DNA from: Symbiodinium natans
Taxonomy: Eukaryota > Sar > Dinophyceae > Suessiales > Symbiodiniaceae
Direction: 5' to 3'
Assembly: GCA_905221605.1 (NCBI GenBank)
Contig: CAJNDS010002255.1
Span: 148,501 to 212,500 of the forward strand
Length of the DNA: 64,000 nt
Shown: in pieces, positions 23,578 to 34,810 of the stretch
How positions within the stretch are numbered: position 1 is the first letter of the stretch
Layout: each line of letters opens with the position of its first letter
Position numbers and translations under genes: made by a program
Notes under the pieces: model-generated
Told to the model about the DNA's origin: nothing
Seen by the model: the letters and a program-made list of their open reading frames with translations, nothing else
The model's database searches: none

Positions 23578-23579
23578 CG
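23403..23579 (+). repeat. (CA)n then (ACGC)n repeat
   Basis: About ten CA dinucleotides followed by roughly forty ACGC tetranucleotides with two short ACACCC interruptions. Open frames on both strands here are low-complexity artefacts. Confidence 0.95.
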
Positions 23580-24202
23580 AGCTCAGCTAGACTATGCTGC
23601 AATGCCTAAAGCCCTAACCCATACACTGCAATCCCTAAACCCTGACCTAATAAACTGTATCTCCTCGCCTGCTGCCGCTGAGGGCAGCATCCTGTGTTGC
23701 CAGGACGCCTTGGGGTTGATTTGGGGGGGGGGGGGACCGAAGATAGGGATCTGCCAGAAGAACCCGGAACTGCTTTGGAATTGTATGTAGGGTAATTTCC
23801 TAAGAATCTCATAAGACCTTCTAGTACAAGAGCCTGCCAGACATGTCGGTTGGTGGTTTCATGTGGTTTCCCTACCTGAGTGGACTGATTGGGAGACCAC
23901 CGAAATCCTCCAAAACCAAACCTTAAAAGCCCCAGCAACCCTAAAATCCCCAAAGATCTCCAACAAAAAGCCGAAAACCCTAAGCCCCAAATAAATAACC
24001 CCTAAGCCCTAAGAACCCGAAGCCCTGAGTAAACCCCAATAAGCACTAAGCCCTGAATAAGCCTAAACCCTAAAACCCTAAAACCCCTAAAAGCCTCTAA
24101 AACACCTAAAAACCCTAAAAGCCCCTTAAAAACCCTAAAACCCCTAAAAAAACCCAAAAACCCTAGAAAAACCCTAAAAGCCCCGAAAAAACGCTAAAAC
24201 CC

Positions 24203-25392
24203 CTAAAAGTTGAGCTCAGGGCGGTCCAGGATGTCGTCTGGGAAGCGAATGAACTTCACCTTTCGGCGCCCCCCCCCCCTCCTTCCCCCTGAGCACTTAG
24301 GCAGAGCATTCCTCAGCCTGCTCGTGGGCTTCAAGGTTTGAGTTTTTGTTTAGGGTTCAGGGCTTCCGGGCGTAGCTACCTTGGAGGTTCCAGGGTTTAT
24401 GAGTTTCACGGTTCGAGATTCAAGGTTTTGAAAGCCCAGCTTGGGAACCTAAAACCCTAAACCCTGAACCCTAAACCCCAAACCCTAAACCCTAACGTGA
24501 GCAGCAGCACATCTGGCACCCTCAGCTCCCTGCAAACTGCCCACGGATGGTACACTCCTCCCATTTCAGTGCAAGGCTTCCCTGAGTTTCACGTGTCTTG
24601 AACTGTGTGCCTGTTACAAATGGGTTCTAGGGTTTATAGCCTTGGGTTTGGATGTTCCCCCGTATTCGAACAGTCCTGGGTAGGGATTAGAATAGGGGCT
24701 ACGAGAATCCCGATTATGGACTGTTAGACTGTTGGTATAAGGGGGAACATCCCAAGGCTTAGGGCTTAGGGAGTATGCGACATGCACTCAGACTCCTTCA
24801 TGCGCTCGAACTTGTGCTCGGCTTGCGGGGTCAAGATTGCATCCTGCACCACGGTGCTGGGATTGAGGGTTTCAGGCCTTGGGCTGAAGTCTAGGATTCA
24901 AGGCTAAAGTCATAGTGATGCCTATACATCACAAAGGGGCTTGTTCTGGCATGGCCTCCATGCGGATGTTCATGGAGTTGTCAACAGCAACCTTGATCAG
25001 AGCCAGGTTCTTGTAGATGCTTGGCTTACCCCAACCTAGTAGGGAATTTGTAAATCCCAAATTCCCTAGCAACAACGGGGACTTTCCCAACATGACGCCG
25101 GCTCACCAGAACTTTTCCGAAAGCCTAAGCCCTGAACCCCAGAAACCCTAAACCATAAACCCGAGTCTGAGATGGCGGCAAGAGTTCCACTGTACGAGTC
25201 GCCATTCTTCAACTCCACTAGGACAGGCCTGCCAAACAGGGCCCTGGACCCCAACTAAACTTTCATGGGTGTTCGTGGTTAACCCTAAGCCCTACACCCT
25301 GCACCCAGAGGTTGTTAGCTAAAACCTAAACCCTAAACGTTCTTTGCTAAGCCAAAAAAACCCTAAAGCCTAAGCAGAGGCTTGGGAACCAT
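24203..25392 (-). CDS. LSM4: LSM4-like Sm-fold protein, six exons
   Basis: Exons 25370-25392 (ATG at 25390-25392), 25180-25228, 24956-24991, 24796-24843, 24534-24557 and 24203-24259 (TAG at 24203-24205) total 237 nt and encode 78 residues with every junction in phase. The peptide aligns along the LSm4 core: MVPKPLL start, Sm1 with VLVELKNGDSYSGTL then VAVDNSMNI, a TPQAEHKFERMKEC segment, and Sm2 with TIRGQ followed by VKFIRFPDDILD. LSm4 belongs to the LSm1-7 (mRNA decay) and LSm2-8 (U6 snRNP) rings. Inferred donors are GC, GC, GC, GA and GC, none GT; all acceptors are AG. Introns are 112-274 bp; the fourth carries a family-1 MITE and others are telomere-like. CTGCAAG six bases before the ATG could serve spliced-leader addition. 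The N-terminus is a few residues shorter than usual and there is no long RG tail. Confidence 0.85.
24648..24755. mobile_element. MITE-like element, family 1, inside LSM4 intron 4
   Basis: Ends TTGGATGTTCCCCCGTAT and ATAAGGGGGAACATCCCAA are inverted copies; internal arms with GAACAGTCCT and GGACTGTTAGAC pair. It lies wholly within the intron between LSM4 exons 24796-24843 and 24534-24557. Confidence 0.8.
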
Positions 25393-25399
25393 GAGCTCC

Positions 25400-27230
25400 T
25401 TGCAGAGATATTTGTAGGGGACCTGGAGCCTCATTCCCCTAATTCCATGAGAACTAGGAAGTCACAAGCTTCTAGGCTAAACATGCTTAAGGTCTTCTGC
25501 TGGAGTTGAGGATTGAGGGCCCAGGTTGAGGGTTTATGTTGTTTACGTTTCAAACCCGCCGGATCCAACAGGTGAGCTGCTGCGATTCAGCTTCTGACAA
25601 GTGCTCGGAATCAAGAGGTTAGCCGCTTGGCCTGCTAAGCCCTCTGAAAACTGCTCCTAGATAAGATCCTCCTAAACTCAAAAAAAAATCCAAGGGGCCC
25701 ACCTAGGGCCTTATTTTGGGTGTGAGCTCGCTGGGGCACCCCACCCATGGCTTGCAGATCGCAGCACTGCTTGCGGCAGCACCATGGCATTCGCACGCAG
25801 GTGTGACAGGTTTCTCTGTAGCTCCAAGATAGTGGCCTCTATTTGGCAGTTCTGAGTCGTGTATGTTCTAGGTTTATAGGGGTTATCAAGGGATGATGTT
25901 GGTAATTGTTTGGGCTCCTGTCTTAAGAGGTGTGGCGCAGGACCTTGATCGCCCTACTCAAAATATCAAGCGTTCATCATGTAGGTATCCTGGTAGGGAA
26001 CGCTGCGCATTGCATTGCGCTGTCTTGAAACGACCTGAAGCCGGGTGCCACAGGGGCCTTAATTCGCAGAGGGTCTTGGGGGCCATTATGGCATACTTAT
26101 ATAGGGACCATAAGGGATTCGTATTAGTACATATTCGACCGCTATATTCGTATATCAACATATATCGGGGTATCTGACTGGCTGGCGTCGTCTGTGAAAC
26201 GACCGCAGCGCCACGGCCAAACGATGGACCACTACGTCCCCTGCGTGCAAATCCCTAACAGACTCAAGCCCTAACCTCTCCGAAATTCCAACAACCCCCA
26301 AAAGCCCTGATGCCCCCTGTCTTTTAAAGCGGCCAGACCGGCTCAGGAAGGGGGCCGAAAGGCTCAGCGGCCCGTCTCCTGGTGGCACACAGCTTCTTTG
26401 GGTTTCAGGGCTCAGGGGCTTTAGGGCTCAGGGGCTTGAGGGTTTAGGGCTTAAGGGGTTTCAGGGTTTTAGGGATTGTAGGGTTTCAGGGTTTTAGGGT
26501 CTGAGGGTTTTAGGGTTTAGAGTTTAGGGTTCTGAGGGTTTTGGTAGGAAGTGTTTTGGGAGGTTCTTCACGGGGCTTCAAGAAAAAGAGAAGGGAGTTG
26601 GCCCCAACACGCGATTGATGTTGATTGACGCTGAAGCCATGCTTCAATGCCAGGTTTCCTTCATCTGCATCCCTGTGCCATCAGACAAGGGCTCCCCTTG
26701 TACAATCCCAGTGGCGCGACATCTGCAAATTTTCCACCTGCCGACCTTGTGCGAAAACAACTATCTTTCCACCAAGTTAAGAAGCTTGCTGCGGTAAATG
26801 CACTGCAGCGCACATCTCGAGAGACAGGGTGCATCGGTGTATCTGCACAGAATCTGCATACTCTGAGAATCTGGCACTGGGGTGTAACGGTGTAACACAA
26901 GATCGAACAAGTGGAAACCTTGTAATATTGGACCTCCTTTGGTGGGGCACCCTGCTTAGAAGTCAAGTTTGCGGGGCTATTCGGGACGCTGTGACTGTTT
27001 GGGGGTGCGCGGTAGGATCTATATTAAGCCAAATCTGCCGGGTGTCTTAAAAAAAAAATTCGTGGGGGGCCTTTAGAATCGATTGCCAGGCTTCTCAGTT
27101 CCTTAAAAGAAAATACAAACTCCTCCCGATTTAAAATCACATAAAACCTGTGGACCGGGTCAAGAGGGCAAAAGCCAGTTTCGACTCACTCGAGCAGATG
27201 CAACATCAACCTCTGTAAGACTAAACTGGG
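25400..27230. other. unresolved exon-bearing region upstream of LSM4
   Basis: Exon-like blocks include about 25750-25865 minus (CQIEATILELQRNLSHLRAN, helical), about 26581-26652 plus (VGPNTRLMLIDAEAMLQC then GTTTCC), about 26683-26796 plus (before GTAAATG), about 26850-26880 plus (NLHTLRIWHW, weakly WD40-like) and about 27170-27212 plus (SFDSLEQMQHQP before GTAAGA). These suggest at least one gene on each strand, but phases were not chained. The sequence around 26080-26165 resembles 36879-36955 and may be another short element. Confidence 0.35.
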
Positions 27231-27566
27231 GGCTGTGAAGAAACAAAAGCTGAACCCCAGAACCGCGCAATAGAAAACCCAGTCAGTGAGTAGCTGTGCA
27301 AACGCGTGCACAGCCATTCTCATGGATCTATACGATCAATTCCCGGAACCCTGAAGCCCCACAAACCCTCAAGCCCTAAAGCCCAAAACGCCCCTAAGCC
27401 CTGAACTTTCAAGCCCCAAAAAGCCAAAAAGCCCTCAGCAAAACCCTCAAATGCTAAAACCTAAACTCCCTAAACAGACCCTAATAACCCTCAGGCATAG
27501 GGTCTTAGGATTGTAGGGTTTTAGGGTTTTGGGGCTGTAAGGTCTTAAGCTTTAAAGCTTTGGGAC

Positions 27567-27612
27567 CCTAAACCCTAAACCCTAAACCCTAAACCCTAAA
27601 CCCTAAACCCTA
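27567..27612 (+). repeat. CCCTAAA array
   Basis: Six to seven perfect CCCTAAA heptamers after a degenerate TTTAGGG stretch, a local orientation flip. Confidence 0.9.
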
Positions 27613-27746
27613 AGTTACTAAACCCTAAGGGGCTTCAGGGCTCTGAAGTCTGCAACCTGGCCTGAGGTGGGTCACGTCCATCGGCTCAAAGCCGTGGCCA
27701 TGCCTCGCCTCCCAGCGGTGGGCCCTCAGCATCGCGCGGACGGGGG

Positions 27747-27950
27747 TTTAGGGTTTAGGGTTTAGGGTTTAGGATTTAGGGTTTAGGGTTTAGAGTTTAG
27801 GGTTTAGGGTTTAGGGTTTTGGGTTTTGGGTTTAGGGTTTAGGGTTTTGGGTTTAGGGTTTAGGGTTCTGGCATTTGGGGTTCGGGGTGTAGCGTTTGGG
27901 GTTTAGGGTTTTGGGTTTGGGGTTTAGGGTTTTAGGGTTCAGGGCCTTGT
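27747..27950 (+). repeat. TTTAGGG array with TTTTGGG and TTTGGGG variants
   Basis: It begins as near-perfect heptamers and becomes degenerate to the right. It immediately follows, on the minus strand, the GC donor of exon 27956-28092. Confidence 0.9.
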
Positions 27951-27955
27951 TGATA

Positions 27956-28092
27956 CAGCTTTCATTGTAGAACCACTTTTGACACGGGGCCTCCAAATCA
28001 ACGGATTTATCTCCTAAAAACTCTAGGTATGCGCTCAAGGCAAAATCTGGGGCCAGCAGCCGCACAGTGAGGTTCCAGTCGTCGCCGTAGAC
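27956..28092 (-). CDS. exon of an unidentified protein
   Basis: This 137-nt minus-strand block has acceptor AAGCTCTCCCAG and donor AACAAG|GCCCTG. It reads 45 codons starting VYGDDWNLTVRLLAPDFAL and ending NESCINK, while the plus strand has stops. A block at about 27650-27750 on the same strand (RWEARHGHGFEPMDV) may be a following exon. No family recognised. Confidence 0.6.
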
Positions 28093-28154
28093 CTGGGAGA
28101 GCTTTCTTTACCAGAGTCCTAGAATTGCGACAAAAATACTGTATACACATCTTC

Positions 28155-28222
28155 TGCACACGTACGTGCGTACCTAGCTACCTAGCTAGCTAGCTACCTA
28201 CCTACATACATACATACATACA
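28155..28222 (+). repeat. tetranucleotide CTAG/CTAC/CATA repeat
   Basis: ACGTACGTGCGTAC leads into CTAGCTAC repeats and then CATA repeats. It lies between divergent candidate exons at 27956-28092 (minus) and 28315-28483 (plus). Confidence 0.85.
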
Positions 28223-28314
28223 GATGCGCATGCTGATGTTTGCATTTTACAATGCACATGTCGAAACGAATATTTTATGTAATGATATACCATTGAAAAC
28301 CGAGGTCCTTACAG

Positions 28315-28483
28315 GAACCCAAAGGAAGGGACTGAAATTACACTCCCAAACCTCACAAACCCATCACTCCACAACCAAACGAGCATCTCAGCCGTCGGCG
28401 CGGCTCAGGTGGTTCGCAGATCCAATCCTAGCGATGATGATGACCAAACTGCTGCAAGTGAGAGTCAGGCTACAATGCTATAA
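28315..28483 (+). CDS. terminal exon of an unidentified protein
   Basis: A GTCCTTACAG acceptor is followed by one base and then 55 open codons to TAA at 28481-28483. The tail is polar and acidic (NPSDDDDQTAASESQATML), typical of a disordered C-terminus. Another plus frame with a GTGAGAG donor overlaps the end, so the exon could stop earlier. Confidence 0.5.
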
Positions 28484-28749
28484 ACCCTAAACTCTGAGCC
28501 CTAAAGCTAACTTAGACTATAATATACTGCTATAAAGCCTAAACCCTGAGCCCTAAACCCTAAACCCCAAACCCCAAACCCTAAACCCTAAACCCTAAAC
28601 CCTAAACCCTAAACCCGGAGCCCTAAAGCTGACTGTGTTTACGGGATTTAGAGCATCATGCGCATCGCAGTGCAGATCACGCTCTCCGAGCTTCCGGCGG
28701 TACCTTCGCTCGACCTGCAGTTCTCTTGCACTGGCACACCCACATTGAG

Positions 28750-29163
28750 AGTTTAGGGTTTAGGGTTTAGGGCTTAGGGTTTAGGGTTTAGGGTTTAGGG
28801 TTTAGGGTTTAGGGTTTAGGGTTTAGGGTTTAGGGTTTAGGGTTTAGGGTTTAGGGTTTAGGGTTTAGGGTTTAGGGTTTAGGGTTTAGGGTTTATGGTT
28901 TAGGTTTAGGGTTTAGGGTTTAGGGTTTAGGGTTTAGGGTTTAGGGTTTAGGGTTTAGGGTTTAGGGTTTAGGGTTTAGGGTTTAGGGTTTAGGGTTTAG
29001 GGTTTAGGGGTTAGGGTTTAGGTTTGAGGGTTTAGGGTTTAGGGTTTAGGGTTTAGGGTTTAGGGTTTAGGGTTTAGGGTTTAGGGTTTAGGGTTTAGGG
29101 TTTAGGGTTTAGGGTTTAGGGTTTAGGGTTTAGGGTTTAGGGTTTAGGGTTTAGGGTTTAGGG
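28750..29163 (+). repeat. longest TTTAGGG array in the window (about 58 units)
   Basis: Roughly 414 bp of almost perfect TTTAGGG, broken by single units such as TTTATGG, a six-base TTAGGG-like slip near 28905 and GGGGTTAGGG near 29005. It ends at GGCTTAGCGGCC. Confidence 0.95.
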
Positions 29164-29222
29164 CTTAGCGGCCCTCAAGCCGAAACCCTCAGCTCAGCAT
29201 GGGACTTTGGCCAAAAGGTACT

Positions 29223-29785
29223 TCATAGAACGCTGCCAGCTCGGTATTGAGCCAGTACCGCCCTGCCGCCAAGGCGAACATCTCTGAGTCTCTGCGTGCT
29301 TCTTGGGGGGGGTTTCCGAGATTGGGGGGGTACCTTCTTGGGGTCCTTATAAGGGGATCCTAGTATTTGGGGGTCTATAATAGGGGTCCCTCAATTATTA
29401 TCGTACACCCCGAAATAACTTCAAACAGGGCACTGCAACTGCGCGGATTGCAGTGGAACAAATCGTTGGAGATGTAGTATCGCTCACCTCCGGCGTCCTG
29501 TCGACAGGTCAGAAACCAAGAGCGGAGCCACATCGCTGCCTGCTGGGCTCGCGGCACTCGGTGTCTGCATCACATAGATGTCGAGTGCAGGTGTGCCAAC
29601 CTGACTGCGCGAGTTATCCCCCAAAAGGGCGTGCGATCGGTGTTCCTTAAGCCCCCAAGCCCTACACCCTGAAACTCTACAAATACTAAACCCTAAGCCC
29701 CAAACCCCAAAACAGAGGCACCCGCGCGCTGCTGCGGCAGCCACCAGCTTTGGTCCATGAGCTGCACTTCGTCATTCTCCGAGGC
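29223..29785 (-). CDS. hypothetical protein, 3' part, four phase-consistent exons
   Basis: Exons 29714-29785 (NDEVQLMDQSWWLPQQRAG), 29488-29645 (TPALDIYVMQTPSAASPAG), the 19-nt microexon 29420-29438 and 29223-29291 (stop TGA at 29223-29225) join in phase. The second donor is the strong CGGAG|GTGAGC. The following intron would be only 49 bp, and the next one contains a family-2 MITE-like block (about 29305-29400). Another frame of the last exon is also open, so the 3' end is less certain. No family recognised. Confidence 0.5.
29305..29410. mobile_element. MITE-like segment, family 2 (GGGGGTTTCCGA..GGTACC)
   Basis: GGGGGTTTCCGAGATTG then GGTACCTTCTTGGGGTCC matches the inverted form of 50372-50447 and 42280-42313, and more weakly 33951-33985 and 34355-34380. 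The whole element boundary is unclear. Confidence 0.5.
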
Positions 29786-29829
29786 CTCGCCCGCAAGAGC
29801 ACAGGGGAGTTCGGGGTTCGGGAGATCCC

Positions 29830-32800
29830 AGGAGACTCCCAAAAACAGCAGATTTAAGGAGTCTTCCTGCCAAAAAATTGATGCTACTGTTGTTGTTTTG
29901 TAGGGATCAAACTATAGTTTAAGGAAATCTCCCTTTAACTTGATCATCCGGATTTCTGATGTGACAGATGAATATGGCGGCTTTTTTAGGGGTATTGGAG
30001 TCTATGGCAGAGGGGAGGGCGCTCCTTCGTGGATCCAGTTGGCCAGACTTTGAAGCATCTGCCTCGTGGATCGTAGCCTTCAGCAAGAGACATAGGGCTG
30101 CAGGGCTTGGGGCTCCCTGGAGCATTTAGGGTTTGCAGGGCTTGAAGGGATCTTTAAAGGCAGTTTTGGGGTTTAAACGTCGACGGGGCTGAAAGGGTGT
30201 GGGGTTTCCATTCTGTTGGATCGTTAGAATACAACATCGAAGACGCAGGCACCTTCTCAAGGCGCAAGCCTACGGCCGTCCCTTTCATGCCCAAGCCCGA
30301 AAGCCCCAGAACGTAGGTGCCCCGGCTCAATTCAAGGCCGTTCCGGCCGAGCGCCGCCCGCATCTGGCTGCCCTGAACCAGGCCCAGATTTGTGAGTCTT
30401 CCCAGTGGTCTCAGGGCTTTTCAGGCTTTGGGGCTCTTGGGGTTTAGTAGAGGGGTCCAGGCTTTAGAGGCAACGAGTGAGGTTTATTGCACTACCCGTG
30501 TGTGGGTTGGAACTATCGGGGGACTTCGGTCCTCTGGCCGGCCTGAATTGTCTCCACGTCCCTCTCTGGCACGTCCACCTGAAACAAAAGAGACAGACCC
30601 ACAAAGTCCTATGAAAGTTCTTATCCCCCAAGCCCTAAGCCCTAAACCCTAAAACCCTAAACCCTAAACCCCAATCCCTAAACCCTAAACCCTGGTTCTT
30701 CAAGCCCCAGAGCAAGAGTGCACAAACCCCAACCCTATACACCCTAAACACGAAATACTAAACCAAACTTTCCGAACCGCCAAGCCCCACCCCCTCCTAA
30801 GCCCTAAACCCTAAACCTAAAAACCAAACCCTCCTAACCCCTAAACCCTAGACCCTAAACCCTAAAGCCCCCAGACCTCCAAATCGTCGGCATGTCGGCT
30901 GAGGCCGCCATCTCGCAGGGCCCCAATCAGTGTCCCGTGGCCTCAAAGTTGGGCGGGCTTTTTGGGCCCCTTTTTTTGGGTTGGTGTTTCAGAGAATCAT
31001 GGGCCTTTGGCAGAAAATTGCTCTTTTTGGGCTATCGTGGTTTTGAAGAGGTTTGCTCTTTGATTTGTTCCTGGGCTTGGAAACACAGACAGAACTTGGA
31101 GGTCCATGGCACCTCTTAACCAAGTATAACTGTACTTGTAGCCCACTCACAAGCCCCTTAAGTGCCCGAATATGGTTATATAGGTACAGTTATAGGTACA
31201 GTTAGAATTGGCTAGCAAGTACCATGAACCTCCAAGAGGGCTCCAGGCCCCATGCTGACCCACCACTGCACATCCATCTCGTCGAAGAGTCGAGTCATGA
31301 CCTCAGGCGCGAACGGAAGAACTATACTTGGGCGCCTTCCAAAGCGTGGGGGAGAGGGGGGGGGTGCGCTGTCCTGTTGCTTTTAGGATTTTTGGACGGT
31401 AAGGATAGAGGATTTCGGTGAGCCGGCTCAACCCTCAGCTCCAAACCCCTTAGAGGGGCTGGGCTGAACCCTAAACCCCAAAGGATCCAAATCCTTAGGC
31501 TTTCCCTCGGCTGCTTCTGAAGTCCACCTCGGCACTCAGCGCCCTGCATGGTAGATCCGGTAGAACTCCAGCGCTTTGGCGGGGGGCAGCCTGGAAACCC
31601 GAGCCAAGACATTCAGGCTTTCCCCGTTCTACCCAGAGACCCCAAAACCCCTTAATTAAGAAAGATCTTCCCGGCCGGTCATATGTTTTGTTAGAGTACT
31701 GGTATTGGCAGGACCATAGAGTAGAGAAGAGGACCTCAAACCCCAAAACCCAACACCTTAAACTACCCAAAGACTCCAAGCCGAAGGCTCTTTTATAACA
31801 ATTCCTTCAAGTTTCAGTTTCGAGCTTTTAGGGCAGTTACAGGAACGGGCCGGCCTTTGGTCCCCCGCTGCTTCGCTCCCGGTCTCACTCAGACTCTCAT
31901 TCTCATCCTCCACACCTCGGTGTGGGTTTCTGGGGGCGGGCTTAGGGTTTGGGGTCGAAGGGCTGCCGCCACGCCTCCCCCACCCCGCCCTCCCCGCCCA
32001 CGGCAAACCAACGCCCGAACCTACAGTATACATATGATGCCCCCAAACAAGACTTCCAAGAAGAGACATAGACGACATGACAAGGATCACTGATTGGTTT
32101 CCAAAGATTAATAATGCATACTCCCAGAAATTTTATGGACATGATCCAGATGCAGGAATTGTTGAGGTGTAAACTTTTGGATGTCCAAAAAACAAAATAA
32201 ATGCTGATGGAATATAGGATCTCCTCCAAATATGCGGCCAAAGAAAAGTGCATTAGAATGAAGATCACCCTATACTAAAAGAAGTGCACCAGTCTTATGC
32301 GAATGACGCAAAGAACCAAATAAGGGCTTTGCAAGTGAATGATAATGAGTGCGAGGAAGGCCCTGAGATGTACTGCAGTTTATGGGGTCTTCTGCCGCCT
32401 TCATTCATACAATATTGTTTACACCAAAAACTCATTGGTAGATCTTTTTGGGTTTTTTTGGGGGCTATCATCTTCTTTCAACAAATCTCAACCCCCCAAG
32501 CAATAAAGTCCCCGGGGCCCGAAGATCCTACAGCCCCCAAAGACAATACAGGATCCCATGATTCCTAAACCTTCTAAACCCTATGCAACCCATAAAACCC
32601 CCACAAACCCTAAAAACCCTACAAACCCTACCCTAAACCCTACTATCAACCCTAAACCCTGTAGTTTCGAATAAGTTCCTCGGATCCCGAGGACGGCCTG
32701 GGAACCCAGACTCAGTTCCTCCTCCAGAGCCTCCACCACAGGTTCCGCCGACAAAGGGTCGTCGTTCTGGCCGGTGTGGGTTTGGCGGGGTTTAGCGGGG

Positions 32801-32990
32801 TTTGGCGGGGTTTGGCGGGGTTTGGCGGGGTTTGGCGGGGTCTGGGGAGGGTTTTTTTTTTTCTTCTGGGGGGGTGGGGTTTGGGGGGTTTGGGGGGTTT
32901 GGGAGGTTTTGGGGAGGTTTTTGGGGGGGGGGGGGGTTTGGGGGATGAGAAAGGGGGGGGGGGGTATTGGTCGCCTGCTTTGTCGCGAAT
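29830..32990. other. region with exon-like blocks and degenerate telomere-like sequence, unresolved
   Basis: Possible exons: 29904-30053 plus after the strong acceptor TTGTTTTGTAG; about 30525-30578 minus after CTCTTTTGTTTCAG (VDVPERDVETIQAGQRTE); about 30240-30370 on either strand; about 31220-31300 on either strand. Family-4 MITE at 31123-31213. 32085-32360 is unusually AT-rich. 32770-32970 is a G-rich low-complexity tract (GGGGTTTGGC repeats, then G runs). No gene model is claimed. Confidence 0.3.
31123..31213. mobile_element. MITE-like element, family 4
   Basis: TATAACTGTACTTGTA at the left is inverted relative to ATAGGTACAGTTATAGGTAC at the right. The interior AGCCCCTTAAGTGCCCGAAT matches 1659-1727. 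Confidence 0.65.
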
Positions 32991-32999
32991 GCCGTCAGC

Positions 33000-34556
33000 T
33001 CAAGCCCGCACATCATGGATGTCAAGGGCCAGCTGCTTTGCTTCCGATGCTAGATGTCTTTCTCACAGTTCTTGTTCCGCTACCTCTGCGGCAAACCCTA
33101 AAACCTTACACCCCACCTAAACCCTCAACCCCAAAATAACCCTCCAAAGATCCGCCTCCAGGCGAGGCTTTAGTGACAGGCGGTGTAGCAGAGCAAAGAC
33201 CTTTCGGCATGGCCAGGGGGAATCTAGACACGAAAGCTTCGAAGTTCAGGGCTTAGGGCATGTCGGAGTTCGCGAAACAAAGCTCTTACCCGTTGGTGGG
33301 AACGCAACAAGAAGTGTCGCTCTGAGATAGAGCTTTTCGGTTGAGTTCCGGGGGCTTATGGCAACTACCTTGCCATTCGGCATGCATGAACCGACGCACT
33401 TCACAGCTGGCCCAACATCATGAGGCACCTCTCCGTGAACATTTACAATTCAGCAAAGCCGGGTCCAGAAGTTAGGCTTCCGAGTCCTGCCGTGAGACTT
33501 CCCGACTTCCTGAACCCTCAACCCTAAACCCTAAACCCTAAACCCCAAACCCTAAACCCTAAAGCCTAAAGCCTAGAGCCTAAACCCTAAACCCTAAACC
33601 CTTGTCCAGTTCGATGTCACCCACTCCTCCTCCCAAAACCACATCCCTAAAGACGGCTCTGTTGGGGGCGCGCACGGGCCATCTGGCGGCTGCGTGGAGC
33701 ACCCGCCCCAGCGATTCCTTGCGCTCTCCCGCAAAGCATGGGGGGCTTTCTTTGCTTTTTGATGTTGGTGTTTTGGGAGCATGTCGGGTAGTTGACACCA
33801 TACTTCTGCTGCGAATTTCAGGGAATACTGGGGTTTAGGGTATAGGGTTTAGGATATGGATTACCTGTGCAGCCGTGCAAGCAGCCATCCTCGTAGAAAG
33901 TACGGAAGTGCCGCTCCGCCACCTGGCAGGATTATCATACTTTGGGGCACACTAAGGGGGTACCCTATTTTTCCGAAGCCCCAACATGTGCGAGATGTTG
34001 GACATGGCGGGATAGAAGCTCCAGAAACGTGGCGGTAATCAGGGTGCGTGTGCGTCTGTGCGTGTCTGCCTGTTTCTGCGTGTGTCTGCGTGTGTCTGTG
34101 CATGTCTGTGCGCGTCTGTGCCTGTCAGTTGCCTGTCTATGCGTGTCAGTGCGCGTCTGTGCGTGACTGTGCGCGTCTCTGCGCGCCTGTGGTCGTCCGT
34201 GCGCGTCATCTGTGCTGTGCGCGTCTCTGCACGTCTGTGCACGCCTGAGCGCGTCTGTGTCGCGTCTGAGCGCGTGCGCGTGCACGCGCACTTCTGCGTT
34301 CGTGCGTGCCTGCGTGCGCGAACCCGGTACCAAGAACATTCTGCGACGTTCTAGGATGAAAAGGGTACCCTTTTTGGGGCTTAGAGGTGTTCATAAAGGG
34401 AATGAGGCCCTTCTCTGGCCCTAGCTGTTCATCTCTTACCTACATCCCGAAATCCCTACCTCCCGAGCACCCCGAACCCCAAAGTGAAAGGGGTGCCTCG
34501 ATGGCCGACTTGCTCCGAGCAGCCGCCAGCCAAGCGCAGGCTTTCCGAAAGGTCTC
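33000..34556 (-). CDS. hypothetical protein, six phase-consistent exons
   Basis: Exons 34497-34556, 33865-33922, 33600-33725, 33290-33430, 33141-33236 and 33000-33049 join without a phase break, ending in TGA at 33000-33002. Splice sites are good: CCTGCCAG acceptor and CACAG|GTAATC donor for the 58-nt exon, ACGG|GTAAGAGC for the 141-nt exon, GTTTAGGG as donor of the 126-nt exon, and a GC donor (ATCGAG|GCACCC) for the first. The peptide of about 176 residues contains FRKACAWLAAARSKSAIE, RHFRTFYEDGCLHGC, ESLGRVLHAAARWPV and a C-terminal AKQLALDIHDVRA. I do not recognise the family. The first intron (574 bp) holds a GT-rich repeat and family-2 MITE pieces. The start codon lies further upstream and was not found. 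Confidence 0.7.
34037..34330 (+). repeat. GTGCGTGTCTG-type imperfect repeat
   Basis: About 290 bp of short imperfect units (GCGTGTCTGTGC and relatives) inside the first intron of the 33.0-34.6 kb gene. Open frames here are repeat artefacts. Confidence 0.8.
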
Positions 34557-34686
34557 CTCGCATGGGCGTAGGGCATATCGGAACGGAGGGGGGGTTCTGT
34601 TTTTTTGGGGCATTCTGACTGGCTGTGAAGAACCTGCAAAATTGGTGGAAAGACCAGATCTTTGTGCTTCTGACATCTAGGCACTG

Positions 34687-34801
34687 CTAGGTTGACAAAC
34701 CAAAGGTGTCCTTTCCCCACCCCGCTTCCTCTCGGGAGAGTGCGTAGCTCAGAAAAGGCTCCCCTCTCACCTCGGCACAGAGGTTGGTAGAGGCTACCTT
34801 A
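34687..34801 (-). CDS. candidate exon upstream of the 33.0-34.6 kb gene
   Basis: Acceptor CTGTTTTTAAG is followed by VASTNLCAE and either a GTGAGAGG donor or read-through to a stop via LSREEAGWGKDTF. It may be an upstream exon of the gene ending at 33000 or a separate 3' exon. Confidence 0.35.
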
Positions 34802-34810
34802 AAAACAGGG

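Noticed and set aside
26850-26885. WD40 repeat (HTLRIWHW)
   Set aside because: A single short motif without further blades or conserved GH/WD spacing; noted only as weak similarity.
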